Source of the DNA: an uncultured Bacillota bacterium
GTDB taxonomy: Bacteria; Bacillota_I; Bacilli_A; RFN20; CAG-449
NCBI GenBank assembly: GCA_905204225.1
Contig: CAJKZK010000050.1
Coordinates: 1-12,074, forward strand
Direction: 5' to 3'
Length of the DNA: 12,074 nt
A model generated the notes under the pieces. It made no database searches, was not told the origin of the DNA, and worked only from the letters and a program-made list of their open reading frames with translations. The position numbers were made by a program, and so were the translations under genes. Positions within the stretch are counted from its first letter, which is position 1; each line of letters opens with the position of its first letter. Of the stretch, positions 1 to 5,852 are shown in pieces.

Positions 1-56
1 ATTCATAAAGCTAAATTTATTATATAATAATTTCGATATTAAAAATGGAAAAAAAT

Positions 57-836
57 ATGGAAGAATTAGTTAGATTACAAAAAGTAGTAGCAGAAAGAGG
101 CTTTTGCTCAAGAAGAAAAGCTGAAGAATATATTTTAGAAGGTAAAGTTAAAGTTAATGGAGAAATTATTACTGCCCTTGGTTGTAAAATTGATCCTAAT
201 TCTAAAATTGAAGTTATTGGTATAGACATTAATGAAGTGAAAAACAATAAAAAAACATATGTTTTTAATAAACCTTTAGGGGTAGTAACTACTACTAAAG
301 ATGATAGAGGAAGACCTACTATTATTGATTATTTTAAAGACGTTGGTGATAGATTATATCCATGTGGAAGATTAGATGTTAATACTGCTGGTTGTTTACT
401 TGTTACTAATGATGGAGAATTAGCTCAATTAGTAACTCATCCATCAAGTCATTTAGATAAATGTTATATTGTAACAGTTAATGGATTTGTTACTAATGAA
501 GAATTAAAAAGATTACATGATGGAGTATATTTAGAAGATGGATTAACTGCTCCTGCTAAAATTTTGTTAGGTAAAAGAAATCAAGATGTAACTATTTTTA
601 AAATAATTATTCATGAAGGAAGAAAACGTCAAGTTAGAAGAATGTGTGAAGAAGTAGGACATCGAGTAAAAAGTTTATATCGTGAATCAGTAGGCCCAAT
701 TACTTGTGTAGGAGTACAAAGAGGAGAATATAGACTTTTATCTGATGAAGAAGTAAATAAGATTAAAACCCTTTGCTTAGAAGCTAAAAAGAAAAATATT
801 ATTCCTGAATATAAAAAGAAAAAAACTTCTATTTAG
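57..836 (+). CDS. rluB: 23S rRNA pseudouridine synthase, RluB family
   Basis: This enzyme converts a uridine in 23S rRNA (position 2605 in E. coli RluB) to pseudouridine in the cytoplasm. An N-terminal S4 RNA-binding domain (RLQKVVAERGFCSRRKAEEY and on, about residues 5-55) precedes the RsuA/RluB catalytic domain. The catalytic loop reads GRLDVNTAGCLLVTNDGE, with the catalytic Asp at codon 375-377, followed by the HEGRKRQVRRM motif. The protein is about 259 aa, close to the family norm of about 240. An ATG at 45 is also in frame, but it has no ribosome site and would add four residues absent from relatives. ATG 57 has a weak GGA ahead of it and gives MEELVRLQKV, as in Bacillus RluB. Any promoter lies left of the window. 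The Lys-rich C-terminal tail ends inside the terminator stem. Family assignment is secure; choosing RluB over RsuA rests on overall similarity. Confidence 0.93.
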   Translation: MEELVRLQKVVAERGFCSRRKAEEYILEGKVKVNGEIITALGCKIDPNSKIEVIGIDINEVKNNKKTYVFNKPLGVVTTTKDDRGRPTIIDYFKDVGDRLYPCGRLDVNTAGCLLVTNDGELAQLVTHPSSHLDKCYIVTVNGFVTNEELKRLHDGVYLEDGLTAPAKILLGKRNQDVTIFKIIIHEGRKRQVRRMCEEVGHRVKSLYRESVGPITCVGVQRGEYRLLSDEEVNKIKTLCLEAKKKNIIPEYKKKKTSI

Positions 837-850
837 AAGTTTTTTATTTT
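822..850 (+). terminator. Intrinsic terminator of rluB
   Basis: A nine-pair stem (AAAACTTCT at 822-830 with AGAAGTTTT at 835-843) closes a four-base loop and runs into a T tract. The rluB stop codon TAG (834-836) sits at the loop/stem junction. Confidence 0.85.
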
Positions 851-876
851 ACCATTAAATTAATTTTTTTGTAGCT

Positions 877-1161
877 TTATTTATACCTGTGAAGATAGTA
901 GCAATATAAATTAATTTTTAATGATTTTCTTCTTGTACTAGCAAGTTATAAATCAAACTGTTCTAGTGTTTTATAAATTAGTGCATAAATATATTCACCT
1001 GAATATTTAAAATAAGCTGTGATAAAATATTCATGTAAAAAGGCTTTTCTTTTTTATGTAACCTACAAATAATTAATGCATTCTAATTCATCTTCATTAA
1101 GAAATAAATATAATGAAATACCTGTACCAAGAATTAATTGTGTGATAATTAAATTATTTAT
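877..1161 (-). pseudogene. Possible decayed minus-strand coding remnant
   Basis: Between the rluB terminator and the orphan terminator there is no intact gene. One minus-strand frame read from 1161 down to 877 stays open far more than expected at this base composition. It is broken only at 1063-1065 (TAG), 1054-1056 (TAA) and 946-948 (TAA) before ending at 877-879. The pieces read like protein: LILGTGISLYLFLNEDELE, then KRKAFLHEYFITAYFKYSGE and ALIYKTLEQFDL, then LASTRRKSLKINLYCYYLHR. All three pieces share one frame and no start codon remains. I do not recognise the family. The simplest reading is a gene relic decayed by nonsense changes; chance openness is the alternative. Confidence 0.35.
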
Positions 1162-1170
1162 TTAAAACAT

Positions 1171-1212
1171 AAACTATGGATACATTATTAATTATCGATT
1201 CCATAGTTTTTT
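1171..1212 (+). terminator. Orphan hairpin terminator upstream of the riboswitch
   Basis: AAACTATGGA (1171-1180) pairs perfectly with TCCATAGTTT (1200-1209) across a 19-base loop and is followed by further Ts. No intact plus-strand gene lies directly before it. It may be left from a lost gene, or it may insulate the ribU promoter from read-through. Confidence 0.6.
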
Positions 1213-1231
1213 AATTATTTTCTCTATAATA

Positions 1232-1260
1232 TTGACATTATATTTAAATAGTTAAATAAT
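1232..1260 (+). promoter_or_regulatory. Vegetative promoter of the FMN riboswitch-ribU transcript
   Basis: A perfect -35 TTGACA lies at 1232-1237. The -10 is weaker: AATAAT at 1255-1260 with a 17-base spacer, or TAATAT at 1257-1262 with a longer one. The predicted start falls near 1267, just where the aptamer begins. A separate TATAAT at 1225-1230 lacks a good -35. Confidence 0.6.
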
Positions 1261-1263
1261 ATA

Positions 1264-1419
1264 TTTGCTTCAGGGTCAGGTGAAATTCCTACTCGGTGGT
1301 TATACCCCACGAGCGCATTAAGCGTATGAACTAGTGAAATTCTAGTGGCGACAGTAAAGGCTGGAATAAAGAAGTGAAATATTCTTTTTTTTGAGATCCT
1401 GAGACAAAGGATTTTTTTT
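1264..1419 (+). promoter_or_regulatory. FMN riboswitch (RFN element) with transcription-termination platform
   Basis: The RFN consensus is clear: AGGTGAAATTCCT (P2), CGGTGGTTATACCCCACGAG (P3 region), CTAGTGAAATTCTAG, then GCGACAGTAAAGGCTGGA. P1 is closed by CTTC (1268-1271) with GAAG (1371-1374), extendable to 1264-1271 with 1371-1378. Downstream, ATCCT (1396-1400) pairs with AGGAT (1408-1412) and runs into eight Ts, forming a terminator. The 5' strand of P1 and its neighbours (1269-1277, TTCAGGGTC) can instead pair over nine positions, two of them G-U, with 1395-1403 (GATCCTGAG), the left arm of the terminator. FMN binding should stabilise P1 and release the terminator, turning ribU off when FMN is plentiful. 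The aptamer is certain; the switching model is inferred from base pairing. Confidence 0.95.
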
Positions 1420-1438
1420 ATTTTTAGGAGGTTACAAA

Positions 1439-2215
1439 ATGGAAAATTCTAGTCTTGGAAAAAAGCTAACATTATTAATATGTGGCTTATTAATGATTGT
1501 AGCGTCAATTTTTTGCTACTTTATGAATTATTATTCATTAACAATTTATGTGCTTGATATTTTAGGCTTAGGTATGATTTTATTATCATGTTTTGATTTT
1601 AAATATTCTCAACATAAATTTACTGTTAAAGAGATTGCTTTAATTGGAGTTCAAGGGGCTTTAGCTAGTTTATTATATATTTTTGTAAAGTTCCCTTTAC
1701 CTATATTCCCATCATTTTTAGAATTACAAGTATCAGAAATACCTGCTTTAATTACTTCATTTATGTATGGCCCTTATGCTGGTGCAATGGTTATTTTAAT
1801 TAGATTTATTATTAAATTACCTTTTTCTGGTACAGCAGGAGTAGGAGAAATTGCTGATTTAATTATTGGTTTAGTTGTAGTCATAATTTCAGGAATTATT
1901 TATAGAAAAAAACATACATTTAAAGGTGCAATGGTTGGTATGTCTACTTCTATGGTTGCAGGTACAGCGTTAGCATGTTTAGCTAATTGGTTAATATTAA
2001 TACCATTTTATTTACAATTATATTTTAATGGTTCTATGGCTCCACTTGTTGGAATGTGCAAAATGATTCCAGGTATTAATGAAACTAATTTCATGCCATT
2101 ATATATCTTTGTAGGAGTATTACCATTTAATTTATTAAGATTCATTATTGTTTTTGTTTTAACTATTTTATTATATAAAAGAATTAGCTTTTTATTTAAA
2201 AAGATTACTAAATAA
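1439..2215 (+). CDS. ribU: Riboflavin transporter RibU, substrate-binding S-component of an ECF transporter
   Basis: RibU binds riboflavin in the membrane and works with the shared EcfA/EcfA'/EcfT energising module, which is not in this window. The core shows the family signatures: FPLPIFPSFLELQVSEIPALI (about residues 84-104) and KLPFSGTAGVGEIADLIIG (about 125-143), followed by several hydrophobic helices. The FMN riboswitch directly upstream confirms the substrate. AGGAGG at 1426-1431 lies seven bases before the ATG. At 258 aa it is longer than the usual 190-210: about 60 extra N-terminal residues carry two additional predicted membrane helices (about 9-30 and 33-50) before the canonical domain begins near TVKEIALIG. 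That extension starts right after the strong ribosome site, so it is probably translated. It forms a single-gene transcript ended by the hairpin at 2216. Confidence 0.94.
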   Translation: MENSSLGKKLTLLICGLLMIVASIFCYFMNYYSLTIYVLDILGLGMILLSCFDFKYSQHKFTVKEIALIGVQGALASLLYIFVKFPLPIFPSFLELQVSEIPALITSFMYGPYAGAMVILIRFIIKLPFSGTAGVGEIADLIIGLVVVIISGIIYRKKHTFKGAMVGMSTSMVAGTALACLANWLILIPFYLQLYFNGSMAPLVGMCKMIPGINETNFMPLYIFVGVLPFNLLRFIIVFVLTILLYKRISFLFKKITK

Positions 2216-2250
2216 AAATTCTAAGGGAAACCTTAGAATTTAATTTTTAT
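2216..2250. terminator. Bidirectional terminator between ribU and the CBS-domain gene
   Basis: An eleven-pair perfect stem, AAATTCTAAGG (2216-2226) with CCTTAGAATTT (2231-2241), closes a GAAA tetraloop. T-rich sequence follows on the plus strand, and the left flank is A-rich so it also gives Ts on the minus strand. It starts one base after the ribU stop and overlaps the stop of the convergent gene, serving both. Confidence 0.88.
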
Positions 2251-2647
2251 TGATTAAATTTTTGAAATGATTAAATATATTTTTTCTTGTAATAATACCA
2301 ATGAAAATATCATTATCATCTACTACAGGAATAAAATTTTGTTCTAATGCGGTATTAAATATATCTTGAAGATCACTAGAAGCATTAACAGCTTTATTAT
2401 CATGAATTCTTGGTATATTTAATATCTTTTCATTTTCTGCTTCTTGTAAATTAAAATGGTTATTATTTTTAATAAACCATAAAATATCACCTTCAGTTAA
2501 TGTACCAATATATTTACCATTTCTATCAATAATTGGAATAGCGGTATATCGATGATATTCCATTTTTTCAGTTGCTTGTCTAATTGTATAATCATTATAT
2601 AAATAACTTACATCTTTTTTAGGTGTTAAAAATAATAATATATTCAT
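2240..2647 (-). CDS. Two-CBS-domain protein, possible nucleotide sensor
   Basis: The protein is 135 aa of two CBS repeats and nothing else. The first covers about residues 8-60 (YTIRQATEKMEYHRYTAIPIIDRNGKYIG and on), the second about 75-130 (DLQDIFNTALEQNFIPVVDDNDIFIGIITRK). Stand-alone CBS pairs bind adenine nucleotides such as AMP, ATP or c-di-AMP and usually act through partner proteins. The size and layout resemble the c-di-AMP receptors DarB/CbpB of Bacillus and Listeria, but the sequence is not close enough for me to claim that. A GAGGAG ribosome site (complement of 2654-2659) precedes the ATG. The gene stands alone, divergent from spoIVA and convergent with ribU. Ligand and partner are unknown. 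Confidence 0.88.
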   Translation of the reverse strand: MNILLFLTPKKDVSYLYNDYTIRQATEKMEYHRYTAIPIIDRNGKYIGTLTEGDILWFIKNNNHFNLQEAENEKILNIPRIHDNKAVNASSDLQDIFNTALEQNFIPVVDDNDIFIGIITRKNIFNHFKNLINKN

Positions 2648-2667
2648 CTTCGTCTCCTCATAAAAAC

Positions 2668-2673
2668 ATTATA
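2668..2673 (-). promoter_or_regulatory. Putative -10 of the CBS-domain gene
   Basis: The minus strand reads a perfect TATAAT here, about 20 bases upstream of the start codon. No good -35 is seen 16-18 bases further up, so this rests on the -10 alone. Confidence 0.45.
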
Positions 2674-2695
2674 ATACAAAAAATAAAATTAAATA

Positions 2696-2725
2696 GCATA
2701 TTTTTATAATTTTTTTCATAAGCAT
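2696..2725 (+). promoter_or_regulatory. Sigma-E-type (mother-cell sporulation) promoter of spoIVA
   Basis: GCATATT (2696-2702) matches the sigma-E -35 consensus KMATATT at all seven positions. After a 14-base spacer, CATAAGCAT (2717-2725) carries the CATA core of the -10 consensus CATACAHT. In Bacillus subtilis spoIVA has a sigma-E promoter, so position and context agree. Confidence 0.65.
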
Positions 2726-2747
2726 TTATTGTAATAGGAGGAGCCAA

Positions 2748-4223
2748 ATGGAAATAGAAAAATACTTGAAGGATTTAGGCTCGAGAAACAATGGAGATGT
2801 CTATTTAGGTGTGGTAGGGCCAGTTCGTGTTGGCAAATCCACTTTTATTAGACGTTTTATGGAAGTTTGTGTCTTAGAGCATATTGTTGAAGAAGATGAA
2901 AAAAGAAGAACAATTGATGAATTGCCTACAACTGGTGATGGTAAAACAATCACTACTGTTGAACCAAAATTTGTTCCATCAAATGCAGTAAGCTTATCTC
3001 TTGATGAGATGAAAGTTAATGTAAGATTAGTTGATTGTGTGGGTTATATTATTGAATCTAGCACAGGTTATTTAGAAGATGGAAAAATGCGTATGGTCCA
3101 AACACCATGGTTTAATGATCCTATACCTTTTGATGATGCTGCTAAAATTGGCACTCAAAAAGTAATAAAAGATCATTCTACTTTAGGTATAGTGGTATTA
3201 AGTGATGGTACAATTAATGATTTTACAGTAAGTGATTATTTAGATGCAGAAAAAAGAGTTTTACAAGAAATGTCTGAATTAAATAAACCTTATGTAATTG
3301 TTTTAAATTCTTCAATGCCTAATGGAGAAAAAGCTAAATTAAGAAAAGAAGAATTATTTAATCAATATGGAGTACCAGTTATTCCTATTAATGTAAAATC
3401 AATGACTTCAGAAGAAGCTTCATTAATATTAAAAGAAGCTTTGTACCAATTTCCAGTGACAGGTATTGAATTATCTTTACCAACTTGGGTTAATTCTTTA
3501 GATGATGAACATTATATTAAATTATCATTAAAAGAAACAATAAGATTAGCTATGGACCAAGTGAAAATTGTTCGAGATGTTAACGAAATTACAGAAGTAA
3601 TTAAAACAAATGAATATGTTAAAGAATGTTCTTTAAAAAATGTAGATACTGGAACAGGAATATGCTTAGTTCAAATTGATGTTATAGATAATTTATATGA
3701 AAAAGTTTTAAATGAATTAGTAGGTTGTCAAATAGAAGATAAAGCTCAATTAATTAGTATTTTAACTGAATATGTTAAAGCAAAAAAAGATTATGATTTA
3801 ATAGGCGAAGCTTTAAAAATGGCTGATACTACGGGATATGGATTTGCTTCTACTTCATTAAAAGAATGTAAAGTAAGTTCGCCAGAAATAATTAAATCAG
3901 GTACAAGATATGGAGTTAAAGTAAAAGCAAGTACAGCAACATATCATATTATTAAAGTTGATGTAGAGACAACTTTTGAACCAATTTTAGGTTCTAAAGA
4001 TCAAGCAACATATTTTGAGTCATATTTAAAACAAGCTTACGATGTTGATCCATTGAAAATATTAGAATGTGAATTATTTGGTAGAAAATATGAAGATATT
4101 ATTTCTCAAGGTATTGAAATGAAACTACATTCTTTACCAGAACCAGTAAAGATTAAAATGCAACAATTGTTAAAAACAATATCAAATAAAGGAAAGAGTA
4201 ATTTAATTGCATTTGTATTTTAA
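2748..4223 (+). CDS. spoIVA: Stage IV sporulation protein A, coat-assembly ATPase
   Basis: SpoIVA polymerises on the outer forespore membrane, driven by ATP hydrolysis, into the basement layer on which the coat assembles. It is anchored there by SpoVM. At 491 aa it matches the Bacillus protein (492). The Walker A motif GPVRVGKST covers residues 24-32 with Lys30. The sensor-threonine segment KTITTVEPKFVP follows at 66-77, and a Walker-B-like RLVDCVGY at 93-100. The middle and C-terminal domains are complete, and the hydrophobic C-terminal tail needed for polymerisation is kept (SNLIAFVF). AGGAGG at 2736-2741 precedes the ATG. The sigma-E-type promoter upstream places it in the mother cell. The following hbs gene is also the neighbour in Bacillus subtilis, supporting orthology. 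No clear terminator lies between the two. Confidence 0.98.
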   Translation: MEIEKYLKDLGSRNNGDVYLGVVGPVRVGKSTFIRRFMEVCVLEHIVEEDEKRRTIDELPTTGDGKTITTVEPKFVPSNAVSLSLDEMKVNVRLVDCVGYIIESSTGYLEDGKMRMVQTPWFNDPIPFDDAAKIGTQKVIKDHSTLGIVVLSDGTINDFTVSDYLDAEKRVLQEMSELNKPYVIVLNSSMPNGEKAKLRKEELFNQYGVPVIPINVKSMTSEEASLILKEALYQFPVTGIELSLPTWVNSLDDEHYIKLSLKETIRLAMDQVKIVRDVNEITEVIKTNEYVKECSLKNVDTGTGICLVQIDVIDNLYEKVLNELVGCQIEDKAQLISILTEYVKAKKDYDLIGEALKMADTTGYGFASTSLKECKVSSPEIIKSGTRYGVKVKASTATYHIIKVDVETTFEPILGSKDQATYFESYLKQAYDVDPLKILECELFGRKYEDIISQGIEMKLHSLPEPVKIKMQQLLKTISNKGKSNLIAFVF

Positions 4224-4252
4224 CAAAATCAAACAATGTATTAATTTATATA

Positions 4253-4281
4253 TTGCATGTAACCGCTTTTTGTGGTAGTAT
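4253..4281 (+). promoter_or_regulatory. Vegetative promoter of hbs
   Basis: TTGCAT (4253-4258), a 17-base spacer and TAGTAT (4276-4281) form a good sigma-A-type promoter. AAGGAG at 4293-4298 is the ribosome site before the ATG at 4308. HU would thus be expressed independently of sporulation. Confidence 0.65.
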
Positions 4282-4307
4282 GCAAGTAAATTAAGGAGAA
4301 TATTGTA

Positions 4308-4583
4308 ATGAATAAAGACAACATTATTGATGCTGTTGCAGCTAAAGCAAGAATTACAAAAAAAGACGCTACTACCGCAGTAGAAACTGTATTTGAAGAA
4401 ATACTTGCTGGATTAGAAAATGGTGAATCGATAAAAATTGCAGGCTTTGGCTTATTTGAAGTAAAAACACATAAAGCAAGGGTGGGTATGAATCCAATCA
4501 CTAAAGAACCTATAAATATTCCTGCTATGGATGCAATTTCATTTAAAGCAAGTAAGACTGCTAAAGATAGAATTAATAAATAA
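4308..4583 (+). CDS. hbs: DNA-binding protein HU
   Basis: HU is a dimeric nucleoid protein that binds and bends DNA with little sequence preference. The protein is 91 aa, the normal size. The N-terminal helices (residues 3-38) lead into the signature GFGLFEV (46-52). The DNA-gripping arm, about 54-75, contains the conserved intercalating Pro63 (MNPITKEP), and the C-terminal strand and helix end in KTAKDRINK. The arm is slightly unusual, with THKARVGMNP where most HUs have ERAARKGRNP, so two basic residues are replaced. It has its own promoter and terminator, and the spoIVA-hbs order is as in Bacillus. Confidence 0.97.
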   Translation: MNKDNIIDAVAAKARITKKDATTAVETVFEEILAGLENGESIKIAGFGLFEVKTHKARVGMNPITKEPINIPAMDAISFKASKTAKDRINK

Positions 4584-4603
4584 TATTTAAATTGTGAAAT
4601 GCT

Positions 4604-4652
4604 AAACCCCAAAAGTTTCATTGAGTAAAATCAAAAGAATTTGGGGTTTTTT
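4604..4652 (+). terminator. Terminator of hbs
   Basis: AAACCCCAAA (4604-4613) pairs with TTTGGGGTTT (4640-4649), ten perfect pairs across a long 26-base loop, and ends in a run of six Ts. Confidence 0.8.
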
Positions 4653-4754
4653 AATATTTTTTAATAAAAATATATTAATAACTGGACTATATCGAGAAAA
4701 TGGTGAATCTGAATATGAATCTGATGAAAGAACAAAAAAAATATTATAATTTAT
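4653..4754 (+). other. Short orphan segment with an open frame but no start
   Basis: This stretch lies between two terminators. One plus-strand frame is open from the hbs terminator to TAA at 4747-4749 and ends in TGLYRENGESEYESDERTKK plus Ile-Leu, which looks like a hydrophilic protein tail. It has no ATG, GTG or TTG and no ribosome site. Another frame holds an 18-codon ATG frame without a good ribosome site. The direct repeat GAATCTGA occurs at 4705-4712 and 4717-4724. It could be the 3' end of a lost gene or a small RNA; nothing firm can be claimed. Confidence 0.25.
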
Positions 4755-4778
4755 AAGCCTTAATTTAAAGGCTTTTTT
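4755..4778 (+). terminator. Second terminator upstream of cotJ
   Basis: AAGCCTT (4755-4761) pairs with AAGGCTT (4768-4774), followed by Ts to 4778. No recognisable gene precedes it, since hbs already has its own terminator at 4604-4652. Confidence 0.75.
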
Positions 4779-4780
4779 AA

Positions 4781-4808
4781 TAACATTTTTTTGTTTATAG
4801 CATATTTT
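4781..4808 (+). promoter_or_regulatory. Candidate sporulation promoter of the cotJ genes
   Basis: TAACATT (4781-4787) matches six of seven positions of the sigma-E -35. CATATTTT (4801-4808) resembles the -10 CATACAHT. The 13-base spacer is one shorter than usual. The segment TTATAGCATATTTTAT (4795-4810) recurs with one change before the antiporter gene at 5820-5835. Confidence 0.4.
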
Positions 4809-4825
4809 ATCATTGGAGGGTTTAT

Positions 4826-5224
4826 ATGAACGAAGAAATGTTATTTTATCCACCTTATCCATATCAAAATATTGAAGAAGAATATTTAAATGAATATCGT
4901 GGTAATGGTAATTTATTTACACCAAATCAAACACTTGAATATGGAAATATATTCAAAAAAGAATACAAAAGCTATAAAGGTTATCAACCATATAAAATAA
5001 ATATAAAAAGCGAAAATAGTATATTAAATTTAATAGCTATGCAAGATTATCTTCATGATTTAAAATTACATTTAGATATTTATCCAAATGATAATGCTAT
5101 TTTAAATGAATATAATAATGCTTTAAAGAAATATCAAAAAATAAAAGAAAATGTGGATTTATCATCTTTAAAATGTCCAATGTGTGAAAATAAGAATATC
5201 TTTAGAGGTGAAATCGATGTTTAA
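4826..5224 (+). CDS. cotJB: Spore coat protein, CotJA-CotJB fusion
   Basis: CotJ proteins are synthesised in the mother cell and incorporated into the spore coat, where they bring in the catalase-like CotJC. Normally cotJA and cotJB are separate small genes; here one 132-aa protein carries both. Residues 31-53 (FTPNQTLEYGNIFKKEYKSYKGY) resemble the end of CotJA, whose signature is a GtiFpeLy.PY-type motif. Residues 65-108 match CotJB: MQDYLHDLKLHLDIYPNDNAILNEYNNAL parallels its FalhElkLYLDTHPdD core. The usual Trp-rich CotJB tail is missing and is replaced by a tail with a CPMC pair (117-120). GGAGGG precedes the ATG. The 3' end overlaps the cotJC start by eight bases, indicating coupled translation. 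Membership of the cotJ operon is secure; the fusion is read from sequence. Confidence 0.85.
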   Translation: MNEEMLFYPPYPYQNIEEEYLNEYRGNGNLFTPNQTLEYGNIFKKEYKSYKGYQPYKINIKSENSILNLIAMQDYLHDLKLHLDIYPNDNAILNEYNNALKKYQKIKENVDLSSLKCPMCENKNIFRGEIDV

Positions 5225-5777
5225 ATATAGTAAATTAACTCCATATCCAATAAATATTAAAAGAAAAGATCCTAAAATGGCTAAATATATTTTAACTCAA
5301 TATGGTGGCCCTTATGGAGAATTAGGCGCGGCAATTAGATATTTAAATCAACGTTTTACAATGCCAGATCAAAGAGGAAAATGTTTACTAGCAGATATTG
5401 GTACAGAAGAATTAGGCCATGTGGAAATGATTTGTATGATGGTATATAAATTAACTGAAGGATGTTCAGTTAAAGAACTTGAAGAAGCTGGACTTGGTTG
5501 TAATTACGCTACACATGGTTTAGAAATATTCCCTAGTGATTGTAATGGACAAGATTTTTCTACTACAGGTATTGGAGCAACAGGTGATTTTATTGTAGAT
5601 CTAACTGAAGATATGGCTGCTGAAGAAAAAGCTAGAAGTGTTTATGAACATTTAATAGATTTAGCTACAGATGAAGATGTTATTAATGTTTTATTGTATT
5701 TAAGACAAAGAGAGATTGTTCATTATAATAGATTTAAAGATTTATTAGAAGTTTATAAAAAAGAATATAATAGATAA
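5217..5777 (+). CDS. cotJC: Spore coat protein CotJC, manganese-catalase family
   Basis: CotJC is a coat protein with the four-helix ferritin-like fold of dimanganese catalase and may protect spores from hydrogen peroxide. Metal ligands can be placed by spacing: Glu35 (YGELGAA), Glu65 and His68 (EELGH), Glu136 (AAEEKAR) and His169 (REIVHY). The spacings between these pairs match the Lactobacillus manganese catalase (E66/H69, E148/H181), so the site looks intact. ATG 5217 is chosen over an in-frame ATG at 5184 because AGAGGTG (5204-5210) precedes it and MFKYSKLTPYP aligns with known CotJC starts. The resulting 186 aa is the usual length. The start overlaps the stop of the CotJA-CotJB fusion. 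The stop codon overlaps the terminator stem. Confidence 0.96.
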   Translation: MFKYSKLTPYPINIKRKDPKMAKYILTQYGGPYGELGAAIRYLNQRFTMPDQRGKCLLADIGTEELGHVEMICMMVYKLTEGCSVKELEEAGLGCNYATHGLEIFPSDCNGQDFSTTGIGATGDFIVDLTEDMAAEEKARSVYEHLIDLATDEDVINVLLYLRQREIVHYNRFKDLLEVYKKEYNR

Positions 5778-5801
5778 GGCATAAATTTGCCTTTTCTTTT
5801 T
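5776..5801 (+). terminator. Terminator of the cotJ operon
   Basis: AAGGCA (5776-5781) pairs with TGCCTT (5788-5793) around a six-base loop and runs into TTTTCTTTTT. The cotJC stop codon overlaps the first stem base. Confidence 0.8.
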
Positions 5802-5803
5802 GA

Positions 5804-5833
5804 CTATATTATCTAAAAGTTATAACATATTTT
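5804..5833 (+). promoter_or_regulatory. Candidate promoter of the Ca2+/Na+ antiporter gene, sporulation-like
   Basis: ATATT (5806-5810), a 15-base spacer and CATATTTT (5826-5833) give a sigma-E-like arrangement. TTATAACATATTTTAT (5820-5835) is the cotJ upstream element with one change, at nearly the same distance from the start codon. A vegetative reading also exists: TTGACT (5800-5805), 17 bases, TAACAT (5823-5828). Confidence 0.4.
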
Positions 5834-5852
5834 ATGTGCAGGAGTTTAAAAT

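Noticed and set aside
5184..5216. Upstream start for cotJC at 5184
   Set aside because: The 11 extra residues overlap the fused CotJ coding frame, and AGAGGTG is placed correctly for ATG 5217, which matches known CotJC N termini.
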